Assembly: GCF_017305435.1 (NCBI RefSeq)
Contig: NZ_JAFKIP010000007.1
Location: forward strand, 124,001 to 188,000
DNA from: Microbacterium sp.
Lineage (GTDB): Bacteria > Actinomycetota > Actinomycetes > Actinomycetales > Microbacteriaceae
DNA: 64,000 bases
Reading direction: 5' to 3'
Position 1 is the stretch's first letter. Each line of letters opens with the position of its first letter. The notes below the pieces were generated by a model, which worked only from the letters and a program-made list of their open reading frames with translations, did not search any database and was not told the origin of the DNA. Below, one piece after another: positions 1 through 9,061 of the stretch. Position numbers and translations under genes: made by a program.

Positions 1-195
1 CGCGGCCGCGGGCGCCGCGGCGCTCGTGCCGGCGCCGTCCGCCTCAAGGGCGGTACGGAGCTTGCGCGCCACCGGGGGCGCGATCGTCGATGAGGGGCTC
101 TTGACGTACTCGCCGAGCTCCTTCAGCTTCGCGAGGGCGACTTTCGAGTCGACGCCGAGCTCGGAAGCGATCTCGTGCACACGTGGGTTTGCCAC
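1..195 (-). CDS. infB: Translation initiation factor IF-2, N-terminal fragment
   Basis: The gene runs off the left edge, so only the first 65 or so codons are present. Read from a GTG at 195-193 the protein begins [20 protein letters not shown] and continues with [16 protein letters not shown] and PPVARKLR. This is the conserved IF2_N region of actinobacterial IF-2, a GTPase that brings fMet-tRNA to the 30S subunit. The last visible codons are Ala-rich, as expected for the long linker that follows. An ATG at 197 lies in another frame and was not used. The gene lies downstream of nusA and ylxR on the same strand, the usual nusA-infB order. Confidence 0.93.
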   Translation of the reverse strand, partial: MANPRVHEIASELGVDSKVALAKLKELGEYVKSPSSTIAPPVARKLRTALEADGAGTSAAAPAAA

Positions 196-287
196 ATTTC
201 TCCTGTCTGGGGCCCACCCCGGACAGGGCGGACCGCTACTTGCGGACGGGTCTCATTTCGAGCCGTTCACTTTGCGTCCATAGCCGT

Positions 288-554
288 TCAGCCTTTTCGC
301 TGGTGGTTGTGAGGAAGGATCTGCGTATCCCAGGCCGACGTATCGAGGGCTCCCGTCACACGCAGTGCTCGCCCGAAGGCCCGGCGACGGAGAGCCGCCG
401 CCACGCACGCGTCCGTGTCATGCACCCACGCACCCCGACCAGGAAGGACCGCCTTCTCGTCTGCGACGAGCACGCCGTCCCGCTGGACGACCCGCAGCAA
501 GGCGGATCGCGGGGCACGCGCGCGGCATCCCACGCACGTTCGAACAGCTTCCAT
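288..554 (-). CDS. ylxR: YlxR family RNA-binding protein (DUF448)
   Basis: This 88-residue protein begins MEAVRTCVGCRARAPRSALLR, and the TCVGCR start together with the later GRGAWVH stretch are the signatures of the YlxR/DUF448 family. Family members are small RNA-binding proteins encoded in the nusA-infB operon; a nucleoid or regulatory role has been proposed for some. The ATG at 554 lies 11 bases after the nusA stop, so it is probably co-transcribed with nusA and infB. The C-terminal 20 residues are poorly conserved in the family and end in a basic tail. Confidence 0.9.
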   Translation of the reverse strand: MEAVRTCVGCRARAPRSALLRVVQRDGVLVADEKAVLPGRGAWVHDTDACVAAALRRRAFGRALRVTGALDTSAWDTQILPHNHQRKG

Positions 555-565
555 CCTACCCCCGG

Positions 566-1555
566 TCAGGCGTCCTCGAGAATCGAGTCGGGCTGGATGT
601 CGATCTTCGCGCCCGTGAGCTTCGCGGCGAGGCGGGCGTTCTGGCCCTCCTTGCCGATCGCGAGCGAGAGCTGGTAGTCGGGCACGAGAGCGCGGACGGC
701 TTTCGTGTTCGCGTCGAGCACATAGCTGGACGTCACCTTCGCGGGCGAGAGCGCGTTCGCGACGAACTTCGCGAGCTCCGGGTCGAAGTCGACGATGTCG
801 ATCTTCTCGCCTCCGAGCTCTTCCGTCACGGCACGCACGCGACGCCCCATCTCGCCGATGCAGGCGCCCTTCGCGTTGATCGCGGGGTCGTTCGCGGTGA
901 CGGCGATCTTCGTGCGGTGCCCCGCCTCGCGGGCGAGGGAGGTGATCTCGACGAGCCCCGAGGCGATCTCGGGGACCTCGAGCGCGAAGAGCTTGCGGAC
1001 GAGCCCGGGGTGCGTGCGCGAGACCGTGATCTGCGGGCCCTTGAGGCCCTTCGAGACCGAGGTCACGTACACGCGGAGCCGTGCGCCGTGCGGGTACTCC
1101 TCGCCGGCCACCTGCTCCTCCGGGGGCAGGATCGCCTCGACGGCGCCGAGGTCGACGTGCACCATCCGCGGGTTCGGACCCTGCTGGATGACGCCGGCGA
1201 CGATGTCGCCTTCCTTGCCGCGGAATTCGCCGAGCACCTGATCGTCGGCGATGTCGCGGAGGCGCTGGCTGATGACCTGCTTGGCGGCGAAGGCGGCGAT
1301 GCGGCCGAAGTCCTCGGGGGTCGACTCCTCTTCGCCGATGACGGCGCCCGTCTCGTCCACGAGGGGGATGAAGACGGCGACGTGCCCGGTCTTGCGGTCG
1401 AGCTCCGCGCGGGCGCCGTCGGGAAGCTCGCCGTCGGGCGAGGTGTGCTTGGCGTAGGCGGTGAGGATCGCCTGCTCGATGATCCGCACGAGCTCGTCGA
1501 AGGGGATCTCCCTCTCGCGCTCGACCGTCCGCAGCAGTCCCAGATCGATGTCCAC
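566..1555 (-). CDS. nusA: Transcription termination/antitermination factor NusA
   Basis: This 329-residue protein has the normal actinobacterial NusA length, without the C-terminal acidic repeats of proteobacteria. The N-terminal RNA polymerase-binding domain is residues 1-110 (starts MDIDLGLLRTVEREREIPFD). An S1 domain follows (GDIVAGVIQQGPNPRMVHVD), then two KH domains (ITVSRTHPGLVRKLFALEVP and LSLAIGKEGQNARLAAKLTG). NusA binds RNA polymerase and controls pausing, termination and rRNA antitermination. The ATG at 1555 is preceded by a purine-rich GAGGAA. The usual upstream neighbour rimP is absent: the next gene upstream is divergent at 1692. Confidence 0.95.
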   Translation of the reverse strand: MDIDLGLLRTVEREREIPFDELVRIIEQAILTAYAKHTSPDGELPDGARAELDRKTGHVAVFIPLVDETGAVIGEEESTPEDFGRIAAFAAKQVISQRLRDIADDQVLGEFRGKEGDIVAGVIQQGPNPRMVHVDLGAVEAILPPEEQVAGEEYPHGARLRVYVTSVSKGLKGPQITVSRTHPGLVRKLFALEVPEIASGLVEITSLAREAGHRTKIAVTANDPAINAKGACIGEMGRRVRAVTEELGGEKIDIVDFDPELAKFVANALSPAKVTSSYVLDANTKAVRALVPDYQLSLAIGKEGQNARLAAKLTGAKIDIQPDSILEDA

Positions 1556-1679
1556 AGGTTCCTCCCCTATTCAGCTCTCACCGCGACGCTCGCGCGCACG
1601 GCATCCTTCGAGGATACCGGATGCCTCGCACGGCGACGCCGTCCGTGGGCCCGGCTGGTGCGACCTCGCCGGCCCCCGC

Positions 1680-1692
1680 GATACTGAGGCAA
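1680..1692 (+). promoter_or_regulatory. Extended -10 just before the transporter start (leaderless type)
   Basis: GATACT at 1680-1685 resembles a -10 hexamer and sits 6 bases before the ATG at 1692. No purine-rich ribosome binding site lies between them, so the message probably starts at or next to the start codon. Confidence 0.5.
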
Positions 1693-2309
1693 TGGATACG
1701 CAGAACGTCGCACGGCCACGCCTGCGCACCGCCGATCCCGGACTCATCGGCCTCCTCGGCTTCGTGATCGCGACCCTCACGGCGCAGCTCGCGCACCTCG
1801 GGGTGCAGGACGAGAGCGCCGTGTTCTGGGTCGGCGCCGCGTTCGGCGGCATCGTCCAGGTGACGGCGGGGATGCTCTCCTACTTCATCGGCGACGACTT
1901 CCACTTCGTGGTCTACAACGCCTTCGGCTGGTACTGGATCTGCATGCCGGGATTCCTCCTCGGCGGCCAGCTCGGATTCTTCGAGGTCTCGGGGCCGGCG
2001 AAGCCCCTCTTCATGCTGATCTTCTCGCTTCTCGCGTTCGGGTTCGCGGTCGCCGGCGCGACGCACAACTCCGTGCTGCCGACGACGCTCCTGTGCGTCG
2101 GCGTCGGGCTGGGGCTCGAGTCGATCGGTGCGTTCGCGAACGCACCGGCCTTCGGCATCGTCGGTGCGTGGTTCCTCATCGGCGCGTCCGCGCTCGCGAC
2201 GTACATGCTCATCGAGAAGTTCTTCTGGCGCACGATGGCGCGTCGGGTCGTTCCCCTCGGCCCCGCATGGATCCGCCCGGCCGACGGCAGCGCGGACCCG
2301 GAGTCCTGA
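1692..2309 (+). CDS. GPR1/FUN34/YaaH family transporter (acetate/succinate type)
   Basis: This 205-residue protein has about six hydrophobic membrane segments, starting with LIGLLGFVIATLTAQLAHLG. The FGWYWICMPG stretch and overall layout fit the GPR1/FUN34/YaaH (SatP-like) family of acetate/succinate transporters. The family signature NPAPLGL near the N-terminus is degenerate here (DPGLIGLLGF), so substrate specificity is uncertain. It is divergent from nusA and stands alone. Uptake of acetate would suit the isocitrate lyase encoded 7 kb away, but that link is inference. The start was chosen because the -10 element at 1680 directly precedes it. Confidence 0.8.
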   Translation: MDTQNVARPRLRTADPGLIGLLGFVIATLTAQLAHLGVQDESAVFWVGAAFGGIVQVTAGMLSYFIGDDFHFVVYNAFGWYWICMPGFLLGGQLGFFEVSGPAKPLFMLIFSLLAFGFAVAGATHNSVLPTTLLCVGVGLGLESIGAFANAPAFGIVGAWFLIGASALATYMLIEKFFWRTMARRVVPLGPAWIRPADGSADPES

Positions 2310-2313
2310 CGAC

Positions 2314-2357
2314 GGCGGGCGCGCGGCGATCAGGCCACGCGGCGATCAGGGCCCGCC
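2314..2357 (+). repeat. Short direct repeat and GGCGGGC/GCCCGCC inverted repeat between convergent genes
   Basis: A 13-base direct repeat CGCGGCGATCAGG occurs at 2322-2334 and 2338-2350. It lies between GGCGGGC and GCCCGCC arms. The location between two convergent genes suggests a bidirectional terminator, but there is no T-tract. Confidence 0.35.
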
Positions 2358-2361
2358 GCGA

Positions 2362-3444
2362 TCACGGAGTCGGCGGCGTCAGCGGCGCGCTCTGCGCGGA
2401 CGGGAGCTCGTTCAGCGCACGGATGAGCCGATAGAGCTCTCCCACGCGGAACTGGTTCAGTTGCAGCACGACCCGCGGCAGGTCCAGCCGGTCGCCGTCG
2501 CGTCGCTCCGCGGGGAGCGGCGCCGTCGCCTGAATGCGCCCCGCGCCGTCGTCGCCCGGCAGCAGGAGATCGCCGAAGCGTTCGTTCAGGCCCTCGATCT
2601 CGGCGGGCGTCGGTTCCTGCTGCAACCTGAGCACGAGCCGACCCTTGACCCAGCGGAGCGAGTCGTAGTTGCGGTAGAACCCCGTGATCGCGGCGACGGC
2701 GGCATCCACCGAATCGGTCACGAGCACGCGATCGAAATCGTCGGGCGAGATGACGCCCGCGGGGATCAGCTGCTCGGTCGCGAAGCGTTCGAGTCCCGCC
2801 CAGAACGTGCCGCCGGGGCGGTCGAGCAGCACGATCGGCGTGGGATCGGCCTTGCCGGTCTGCTGGAGCGTCAGCAGCTCGAACATCTCGTCGAGCGTGC
2901 CGAAGCCGCCGGGAACGCAGATGAAGGCACGTGATTCCTTCACCAGCATGAGCTTGCGGGTGAAGAAGTACTTCATCGCGACCGAGCGCGAGTTCCTCGC
3001 GATGACGGCGTTCGGCTTCTCCTCGAACGGCAGCCGGATGCTCACGCCGAGCGAGTGATCGGGGCCGGCGCCCTCGGCCGCCGCCTGCATGATGCCGGGG
3101 CCGGCACCGGTCACGACCATCCACCCGCGCTCCGCGAGCGCGCGCGCCGCCGCGGATGCCGCGCGGTACAGCTCATCGTCCGGCTTGGTGCGGGCCGAGC
3201 CGAAGATCGTCACCTTCGGGATGCCGCGGTACGGCGCGAACAGCCCGAACGCCGCGCGCATCTCACTGAGCGCCGCGGAGGTGATCTTCAGGTCGAGCCG
3301 GTCGGTGTCGTCGAGCCCGAGCCCGACGCCGGTCGCGAGGATGCGCGCGACGAGGTCCCGATCGGTCTCGATGCCGGCGTCCGCGAGCAGGCGACGCACA
3401 TCGTCGGTGACGTCGGCGGGGATCGGGGTGGAGCTCGGGGTCAT
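2362..3444 (-). CDS. LOG family protein (TIGR00730-like, lysine decarboxylase-type Rossmann fold)
   Basis: The protein is 360 residues if started at ATG 3444 (MTPSSTPIPADVTDDVRRLL). The core shows the LOG signature PGGFGTLDEMFELLT together with VTGAGPGIMQAAAEG and IFGSART, which bind nucleotide monophosphates. Relatives release free cytokinin bases from nucleotides; others act on purine nucleotides more generally, and bacterial members are often only called Rossmann-fold nucleotide-binding proteins. About 90 extra residues at each side of the core make it longer than plant LOG proteins (about 200). It is monocistronic, convergent with the transporter and divergent from the next gene. Confidence 0.85.
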   Translation of the reverse strand: MTPSSTPIPADVTDDVRRLLADAGIETDRDLVARILATGVGLGLDDTDRLDLKITSAALSEMRAAFGLFAPYRGIPKVTIFGSARTKPDDELYRAASAAARALAERGWMVVTGAGPGIMQAAAEGAGPDHSLGVSIRLPFEEKPNAVIARNSRSVAMKYFFTRKLMLVKESRAFICVPGGFGTLDEMFELLTLQQTGKADPTPIVLLDRPGGTFWAGLERFATEQLIPAGVISPDDFDRVLVTDSVDAAVAAITGFYRNYDSLRWVKGRLVLRLQQEPTPAEIEGLNERFGDLLLPGDDGAGRIQATAPLPAERRDGDRLDLPRVVLQLNQFRVGELYRLIRALNELPSAQSAPLTPPTP

Positions 3445-3546
3445 ACGCCCACCCTGGCACGGCCGGGTGAACAGCGGGTGCGCGCACGCGACCGCCCGCT
3501 TGTCAATCCCCTGACAGCCGTCGCCGCGCGCTGGGAGGGTCGGGGC

Positions 3547-4050
3547 ATGACCGAGATCACCGGAACCGAAGCCCTCGCCCGCGTCAAGGAACTCGTCGAG
3601 GACATCGACTTCACGATGCTCACGACCGAGGATGACGACGGGCACCTCGTGAGCCGCCCGATGTCGACGCGAGAGATGGATGCCGCGGGCGATATCTGGT
3701 TCTTCACGTCGGAGGACACCGAGAAAGTCGACGAAGCACGCGCCCACCGCGACGTGGGGCTCTCCTACTGCGACGCGAAGGGCATGCGCTACGTCTCGGT
3801 GGGCGGCACTGCGGAGATCGTCCACGACAAGGGCAGGATGGCGGAGCTCTACTCCCCCTCGCTCGATGTCTGGTTCGAGGACGGCCTCGACACCCCCGGG
3901 ATCGCACTGCTGAAGGTGACGCCGAAGGTCACCGAGTTCTGGGAGCCGTCGAAGGGCAAGATCGCGATGGCCGCGGGGATGCTCAAGGCCCTCGTCACGA
4001 AGGACACGCCCGACGACGACATCATGAACCACGGCAAGATCACCTGCTGA
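3547..4050 (+). CDS. Pyridoxamine 5'-phosphate oxidase family / general stress protein 26-like
   Basis: The 167-residue protein reads KELVEDIDFTMLTTEDDDGH, then RPMSTREMDAAGDIWFFTSE, a pattern typical of the general stress protein 26 branch of the PNPOx-like split-barrel fold. These proteins usually bind a flavin and many have no assigned substrate. ATG 3547 follows a good ribosome binding site (GGGAGGG). It sits alone between two minus-strand genes. A role in oxidative stress is a family-level guess. Confidence 0.8.
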   Translation: MTEITGTEALARVKELVEDIDFTMLTTEDDDGHLVSRPMSTREMDAAGDIWFFTSEDTEKVDEARAHRDVGLSYCDAKGMRYVSVGGTAEIVHDKGRMAELYSPSLDVWFEDGLDTPGIALLKVTPKVTEFWEPSKGKIAMAAGMLKALVTKDTPDDDIMNHGKITC

Positions 4051-4094
4051 CGCGGCGTCGTCCCCGTCGTGCGGTCCGCACCGGAGGCGGGACG

Positions 4095-4508
4095 TCAGCG
4101 CGCGTCGCGCGATACCGCGCGGTCGCGCGCGATCTGCTCCCCCAGCACCTGACCGCCGCTCGTGAGGAGTGCCCGGCGCCACGGCAGCACGCCCTCGATC
4201 TCGATCTGGATCGACATCGACAGGACCGTCCGGATGAGGACGATCAGGCCGAGGATCACGGCATCCTCGAGGGACGGCTTGGACGTGATCGTGCGGATGA
4301 GGTCGGCCGCCACGAGCACCTCGAGTCCGAGCAGGATCGCGGCGCCGAGCGTCGTCCGGAGGGTCTGGAAGGCCGCCTGCCCGCCGTCGCCGCGCCGCAG
4401 GGAGCGGATGCCGAGGACGACGGCCACGACGAACCCGACGCACATCGCGAGCGCACCGATCACCTCGAACACGACCGCGACGGTCGTGAAGACGGGTTCG
4501 ATGTCCAT
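4095..4508 (-). CDS. DUF1622 family membrane protein
   Basis: A 137-residue protein with three hydrophobic segments, roughly residues 8-32, 50-70 and 82-100. The stretches LGLEVLVAADLIRT and LIVLIRTVLSMSIQIEIEG are characteristic of the DUF1622 family, small integral membrane proteins of unknown function. It ends 33 bases before the proS stop region on the same strand, so it may be transcribed with proS. No function is claimed. Confidence 0.8.
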   Translation of the reverse strand: MDIEPVFTTVAVVFEVIGALAMCVGFVVAVVLGIRSLRRGDGGQAAFQTLRTTLGAAILLGLEVLVAADLIRTITSKPSLEDAVILGLIVLIRTVLSMSIQIEIEGVLPWRRALLTSGGQVLGEQIARDRAVSRDAR

Positions 4509-4541
4509 GGGTCGAGCTTACGGGGCGCCTGCGCCGCGCTC

Positions 4542-6308
4542 TCAGCGTGCGCGGAGGCGCTCCACGACGTCGGTCGCCGGCACGACCTCGCGCTCTCCGG
4601 AGCGGCGGTCCCAGAGCTCGACCTCGCCCGCGGCGGCGCCCCGGCCGACGATCACGATCTGCGGCACGCCCACGAGCTCGGCGTCGCCGAACTTGACCCC
4701 GGGCGAGACCTTGGGTCGGTCGTCGTACAGGACGTCGAACCCGGCGGCATCCAGTTCGTCCGACAGCGACGCCGACAGCGCGAACGCCGCCTCGTCGCGC
4801 CCCGTGGCGACGACCTGCACGTCGAAGGGGGCGACGGATGCCGGCCAGACGAGGCCCTTGTCGTCGTTGTTCAGCTCCGCGATGATCGCGAGGATGCGCG
4901 TCACGCCGATGCCGTACGAGCCCATCGTCACCGTCACGAGCTTGCCGTTCTCGTCGAGCACCTTGAGCCCGAGCGCCTCGGCGTACTTGCGTCCGAGCTG
5001 GAAGACGTGCCCGATCTCCATGCCGCGCGCGAGCGACACGGGGCCCGAGCCGTCAGGTGCCGGGTCGCCCTCGCGGACGGTCGCGATCTCGACGACGCCG
5101 TCGCCGAAGAAGTCGCGCCCGGCGACGAGGGAGTGCACGTGCTTCTGGTCGATGTTGGCGCCCGTGATCCACGCCGTGCCGTCGACGACGCGCGGGTCGA
5201 GGAGGTACCGGATGCCGGTCGCCGACTCCTCGCCGAGGATGGCACCCTCCGGCGACCAGGGCCCGATGTAGCCCTTGACGAGGAGCGGGTGGTTCTCGAA
5301 GTCCTCCGGCGTCGCGGGCTGCACCGCCGCGGGGGCGAAGGCGACCTCGGCACGCTTGTCGTCGACGTCGCGGTCTCCCGGGATGCCGACGATCACGAGC
5401 TCCCGCGTCCCGTCGAGGTGCGTCAGGGCCAGGACGATGTTCTTCAGCGTGTCCGCGGCCGTGTACGGGCCGGAGGTCACGTCGAGCACCGCATTCGTGT
5501 GCGCGACGAGCGTCTCGATCGTGGGGGTGTTCGGGGAGTCGAAGATGACGGGCTGCACGGCGTCGTCGAACGGCACGGCGTCCGGAGCGGTCGTCGTGAA
5601 GGCCTCGACGTTGGCGGCGTAGCCGCCCGCCGATCGCACGAAGGTGTCCTCGCCTACGGGGGTCGGGTGCAGGAACTCCTCGCTGCGCGAACCGCCCATC
5701 GCCCCGGCATCCGCCTGCACGATGACGTACTCGAGGCCGAGGCGCTGGAAGATGCGCTCGTAGGCGTCGCGCTGCGCCTGATAGGAGGCATCCAGACCCG
5801 CGTCGGACGCGTCGAACGAGTACGCGTCCTTCATCGTGAACTCGCGCCCGCGGAGGAGCCCGGCGCGGGGTCGAGCCTCGTCGCGGTACTTGTCCTGGAT
5901 CTGGTAGATCGTGAGCGGCAGGTCCTTGTACGACGAGTACAGATCCTTCACGAGCAGCGTGAAGGCCTCTTCGTGCGTCGGGGCGAGCAGGTAGTCGCCG
6001 CCCTTGCGGTCCTGCAGGCGGAACAGCAGGTCACCGTACTCCTCCCACCGACCGGTCGCTTCGTATGCCTCGCGCGGCATCAGTGCGGGGAAGTGCACTT
6101 CCTGTGCTCCCGCAGCGGCCATCTCCTCGCGCACGACCTTCTCGATGCGCGCCTTGACGCGCAGGCCCAGCGGCAGCCACGCGAAGATGCCCGCCGCCTG
6201 CGGGCGGATGTAGCCGGCGCGGATCAGCAGCTTGTGGCTCGCGACCTCGGCCTGGGCCGGGTCTTCGCGGAGCGTGCGGAGGAAGAAGTTCGACAGACGG
6301 GTGACCAC
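4542..6308 (-). CDS. proS: Prolyl-tRNA synthetase, bacterial type
   Basis: This 588-residue class II aminoacyl-tRNA synthetase charges tRNA-Pro. Motif 2/3 regions are visible as [20 protein letters not shown] and [17 protein letters not shown]. Between them lies the roughly 180-residue insertion domain of bacterial-type enzymes, which hydrolyses Ala-tRNA-Pro; the C-terminal anticodon-binding domain ends the protein. The GTG at 6308 ([19 protein letters not shown]) was chosen because the family starts with this sequence; a TTG at 6317 is an alternative. It begins 12 bases after the stop of the upstream lipoprotein gene, suggesting co-transcription. Confidence 0.95.
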   Translation of the reverse strand: MVTRLSNFFLRTLREDPAQAEVASHKLLIRAGYIRPQAAGIFAWLPLGLRVKARIEKVVREEMAAAGAQEVHFPALMPREAYEATGRWEEYGDLLFRLQDRKGGDYLLAPTHEEAFTLLVKDLYSSYKDLPLTIYQIQDKYRDEARPRAGLLRGREFTMKDAYSFDASDAGLDASYQAQRDAYERIFQRLGLEYVIVQADAGAMGGSRSEEFLHPTPVGEDTFVRSAGGYAANVEAFTTTAPDAVPFDDAVQPVIFDSPNTPTIETLVAHTNAVLDVTSGPYTAADTLKNIVLALTHLDGTRELVIVGIPGDRDVDDKRAEVAFAPAAVQPATPEDFENHPLLVKGYIGPWSPEGAILGEESATGIRYLLDPRVVDGTAWITGANIDQKHVHSLVAGRDFFGDGVVEIATVREGDPAPDGSGPVSLARGMEIGHVFQLGRKYAEALGLKVLDENGKLVTVTMGSYGIGVTRILAIIAELNNDDKGLVWPASVAPFDVQVVATGRDEAAFALSASLSDELDAAGFDVLYDDRPKVSPGVKFGDAELVGVPQIVIVGRGAAAGEVELWDRRSGEREVVPATDVVERLRAR

Positions 6309-6319
6309 GAGGGTCAAGC

Positions 6320-7372
6320 TTAGCCGCGCGCCGCGGCGTCCTTTCCGGCGATGACGGACAAGACACCGAGGGCGGTGTCGACGACGCTCACGCCGGCGAG
6401 GCGCTGGCCCTGCAGGTGCAGGATGTTGACGCCGTCGGAGAGGTACACCTCGCCCTTCGAGGTCACGCGCGCGGCGTACCCGCCGACCGTCGCGTCGACC
6501 GAGTCGGGGATGCTCGCCGCGAGCGTCTTCCACGCCCATGCGCCGTTCGGCACCGCGATAACGCTGAAGTCGGAGCCCCGGTCGCCCTCCTGCGTCGGCG
6601 TGCGCACCCAGTCGCAGCGCGCGATCGTCGACGAGGCGATCGAGAGGCGTCCGTCGACGGTGGATGCCGCGGGTGCGGCGAGCGCGGTGCGCGCCTCGTC
6701 CGACCCGAGCAGGGACGTCACGCCAATCGTCTCCGCGATCGCCGTGCAGTCGAGCGGCTTGCTCCACGTCGCGGGACGCGACTTGGCGGGCTGCCCCTCC
6801 GTCGTCGACCCCGCGACGGCGGACGCGATCGCGGTCAGTTCGGCGAGCGCGGCCGGATCGTCCACCGACGTGTCGAACGACGCCGCGGCGAGCACGGTCT
6901 GCCCCGCGCCCGGCGCCGACGCGTGACACTCCATCGAGCCGGTGCCGCGATCGCACGTCGCCGCGCCGACGACCGCTGCGACATCCCCGACGACGGTCGC
7001 CGCCGGCAGGACGTAGACGTCCACCGCGAGGCGCGGAGTGAGCAGCGAGCAGGCGAGCCCACCCGCCGTGTCGATCCCGATGTGCCACATCTCGTCGAGC
7101 GCCGTGACGCGCTGGATCTCACCGGCGGCCGCGACCACCGCGGCCGCGGCGCCGAGCGCGGCGCAGCCTCCGGCGATCGGCGAGGTCGGCGTCAGAGGGG
7201 CGGGCGTTCCGGACGGCGTCGGGGTCGGCGTGGCGGTCGGCGACACCGAGGACGGGCCTCCCTGCGTGTCGGCATCCGCCGGTCCCGTGCATGCGGAGAG
7301 GAGGCCGGCGACGAGGATCAGCGAGGCCAGGGCCACCGGGACGGACACGGACCTCGACCTCGTAACGCTCAC
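6320..7372 (-). CDS. Predicted lipoprotein of unknown function
   Basis: The 350-residue protein has a lipoprotein signal peptide: basic start [10 protein letters not shown], hydrophobic core and lipobox LLSAC with Cys at about residue 28. A Thr/Pro/Ser linker follows ([20 protein letters not shown]). The rest is two similar-looking halves with several Cys residues ([18 protein letters not shown]), which hints at an internal duplication of a secreted domain of the DUF3558 kind; this is a weak resemblance only. It is immediately upstream of proS. The function is unknown. Confidence 0.75.
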   Translation of the reverse strand: MSVTRSRSVSVPVALASLILVAGLLSACTGPADADTQGGPSSVSPTATPTPTPSGTPAPLTPTSPIAGGCAALGAAAAVVAAAGEIQRVTALDEMWHIGIDTAGGLACSLLTPRLAVDVYVLPAATVVGDVAAVVGAATCDRGTGSMECHASAPGAGQTVLAAASFDTSVDDPAALAELTAIASAVAGSTTEGQPAKSRPATWSKPLDCTAIAETIGVTSLLGSDEARTALAAPAASTVDGRLSIASSTIARCDWVRTPTQEGDRGSDFSVIAVPNGAWAWKTLAASIPDSVDATVGGYAARVTSKGEVYLSDGVNILHLQGQRLAGVSVVDTALGVLSVIAGKDAAARG

Positions 7373-7441
7373 TGCAGAATGCTAACCGGCGGAATCTGTG
7401 CCCGCGATGTGCGCAGGCCACCTGCCCGGATGCGCACGACC

Positions 7442-7456
7442 TACACTGACCCCGTG
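7442..7456 (+). promoter_or_regulatory. -10 element of leaderless promoter for the RNB nuclease gene
   Basis: TACACT at 7442-7447 is followed 6 bases later by the GTG start at 7454 with no ribosome binding site between. Confidence 0.5.
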
Positions 7457-8950
7457 CCGCACCGTCGCCCCCGCATCGTCCCGAGCCCCGCGCGCGGCGC
7501 GCTGGCCGCCTCGCTCGCCGCCCTGCGGCGGTCGCTCGATCTGCCGGAGGCCTACCCGGCCGACGCGCAGGCCGAGGCGGAGGCCGCCGCGCGGGACGTC
7601 CCCCTCGCACCGGACGCGGCGGCTCTGCCGGATCTGCGCGACATCGCGTTCCTGACGATCGATCCCGCCGGCTCCACCGACCTCGATCAGGCACTCCACC
7701 TCGAGCGCACTCCGACCGGCGCCGTCCTGCACTACGCGATCGCCGATGTCCCCGCCTACGTCGCCCCCGGTGGGCCGCTGGATGCCGAGACCCGCCGCCG
7801 CGGTCAGACGATGTACGCACCGGACGAGCGCATCCCGCTCCATCCGCCGGTGCTCGGCGAGGGAGCGGCATCGCTCCTGCCCGGCGTCGACCGGCGCGCC
7901 TTCGTCTGGCGGTTCGTCCTCGACGACGGCGCGCGGCCGATCGAGGTGACACTGACACGGGCCGTCGTCCGCTCGCGCGCGCAGTGGTCCTATGACGACG
8001 CGCAGCGGGCCATCGACGCCGGCGAGGCGCCCGGGAGTCTCCTGGCCATGCCGTGGTTCGGCGCGCAGCGCGAGGCGCGCGAGCGTGAACGCGGCGGGGC
8101 GAGCCTCACCCTCCCCGAGGCCCGCATCCTCCCCGTCGCCGGCGCGGGCGGCGCCGGCGACAGCTACACGATCGAGCGCAGTTACGGCGTCCCCCTCGAG
8201 GACTGGAACGCGCACGTGTCGCTCCTCACCGGGATGGCGGCGGCCGACATCATGATCGCGGGCGGCGTGGGCATCCTCCGCACGATGCCGCCGGCGGACC
8301 CCGAGGACCTCGCCGACTTCCGCGCGCAGACGGTCGCTCTCGGCATCCCCTGGCCAACGGACGTCGCGTACGGCGACTACCTGCGGAGCCTCGACCGCTC
8401 CCCCGCCGCGCGCGCCGTCAAGGAATACGCCGCCGGCCTGTTCCGCGGCGCCGGCTACGTCACCTTCGACGGCGAGGTGCCCGTCGAACGCGAGCAGGCC
8501 GCGATCGGCGCACCGTACGCGCACACGACGGCACCGCTGCGGCGCCTCGTCGACCGCTGGGCGCTGATCGTGTGCGAGGCACTCGCGAACGGCCGGGAGA
8601 TCCCGGAGTGGGCGCGGTCGTCACTGCCGGAGCTCCCCACGCTCATGGCGCGCTCCTCGCAGAAGGCCGCGCAGCTGGATGCCGGGGCCCTCGACCGCGT
8701 CGAGGCGGCCCTCCTGCTCGGGCGCGAGGGCGAGACCTTCACGGGCGTCGTCCTCGCCCGGCGCGGCGACGGGGCGCGCATCCAGATCTCCGATCCTGCG
8801 GTCGAGGCGAAGGTCGCCGGGGTGGATGCCGAGCCGGGCAGCACCGTCCGGGTCCGGCTCGTCGCGGCATCCATCGCCGACGGCGCGATCGAGTTCGCCG
8901 CGGAGTCCTCCGTCGTCGCGGAGTCTTCCCCTCAGCAGAAACTTCGCTGA
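7454..8950 (+). CDS. RNB domain ribonuclease (RNase II/R family)
   Basis: The 498-residue protein contains the RNB catalytic domain: FLTIDPAGSTDLDQALHLER carries the conserved Asp residues that hold Mg2+, followed by YAIADVPAYV. It lacks the N-terminal cold-shock domains of RNase R and is shorter than RNase II (about 640), as is common for the actinobacterial version. A small C-terminal S1-like region (TFTGVVLARRGDGARIQISD) is present. It is expected to degrade single-stranded RNA 3' to 5'. The GTG start at 7454 was chosen from its promoter position. Confidence 0.88.
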   Translation: MPHRRPRIVPSPARGALAASLAALRRSLDLPEAYPADAQAEAEAAARDVPLAPDAAALPDLRDIAFLTIDPAGSTDLDQALHLERTPTGAVLHYAIADVPAYVAPGGPLDAETRRRGQTMYAPDERIPLHPPVLGEGAASLLPGVDRRAFVWRFVLDDGARPIEVTLTRAVVRSRAQWSYDDAQRAIDAGEAPGSLLAMPWFGAQREARERERGGASLTLPEARILPVAGAGGAGDSYTIERSYGVPLEDWNAHVSLLTGMAAADIMIAGGVGILRTMPPADPEDLADFRAQTVALGIPWPTDVAYGDYLRSLDRSPAARAVKEYAAGLFRGAGYVTFDGEVPVEREQAAIGAPYAHTTAPLRRLVDRWALIVCEALANGREIPEWARSSLPELPTLMARSSQKAAQLDAGALDRVEAALLLGREGETFTGVVLARRGDGARIQISDPAVEAKVAGVDAEPGSTVRVRLVAASIADGAIEFAAESSVVAESSPQQKLR

Positions 8951-8961
8951 ACTTCACATGC

Positions 8962-8990
8962 CCAATGGCCGGAAGAGCACCGGTTATTGG
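8962..8990 (+). other. Hairpin between the RNB nuclease gene and aceA
   Basis: CCAATGGCCGG at 8962-8972 pairs with CCGGTTATTGG at 8980-8990 (11 pairs, two G-T). No T-tract follows. It could be a weak terminator for the nuclease gene or a binding site controlling aceA. Confidence 0.4.
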
Positions 8991-9061
8991 CACACAGTGG
9001 TGTCAACGCCCACCGCTTCGCACCGGATGCGACAGCGGACGACCACTACGGAGGACGCACA

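Noticed and set aside
365-1687. 440-codon plus-strand frame opposite nusA and ylxR
   Set aside because: Antisense shadow of conserved genes; low-complexity Arg/Asp/Gly content.
2362-3444. Calling the LOG protein a lysine decarboxylase
   Set aside because: The PGGFGTLDE motif defines the LOG fold; lysine decarboxylase is a historical misannotation for this family.
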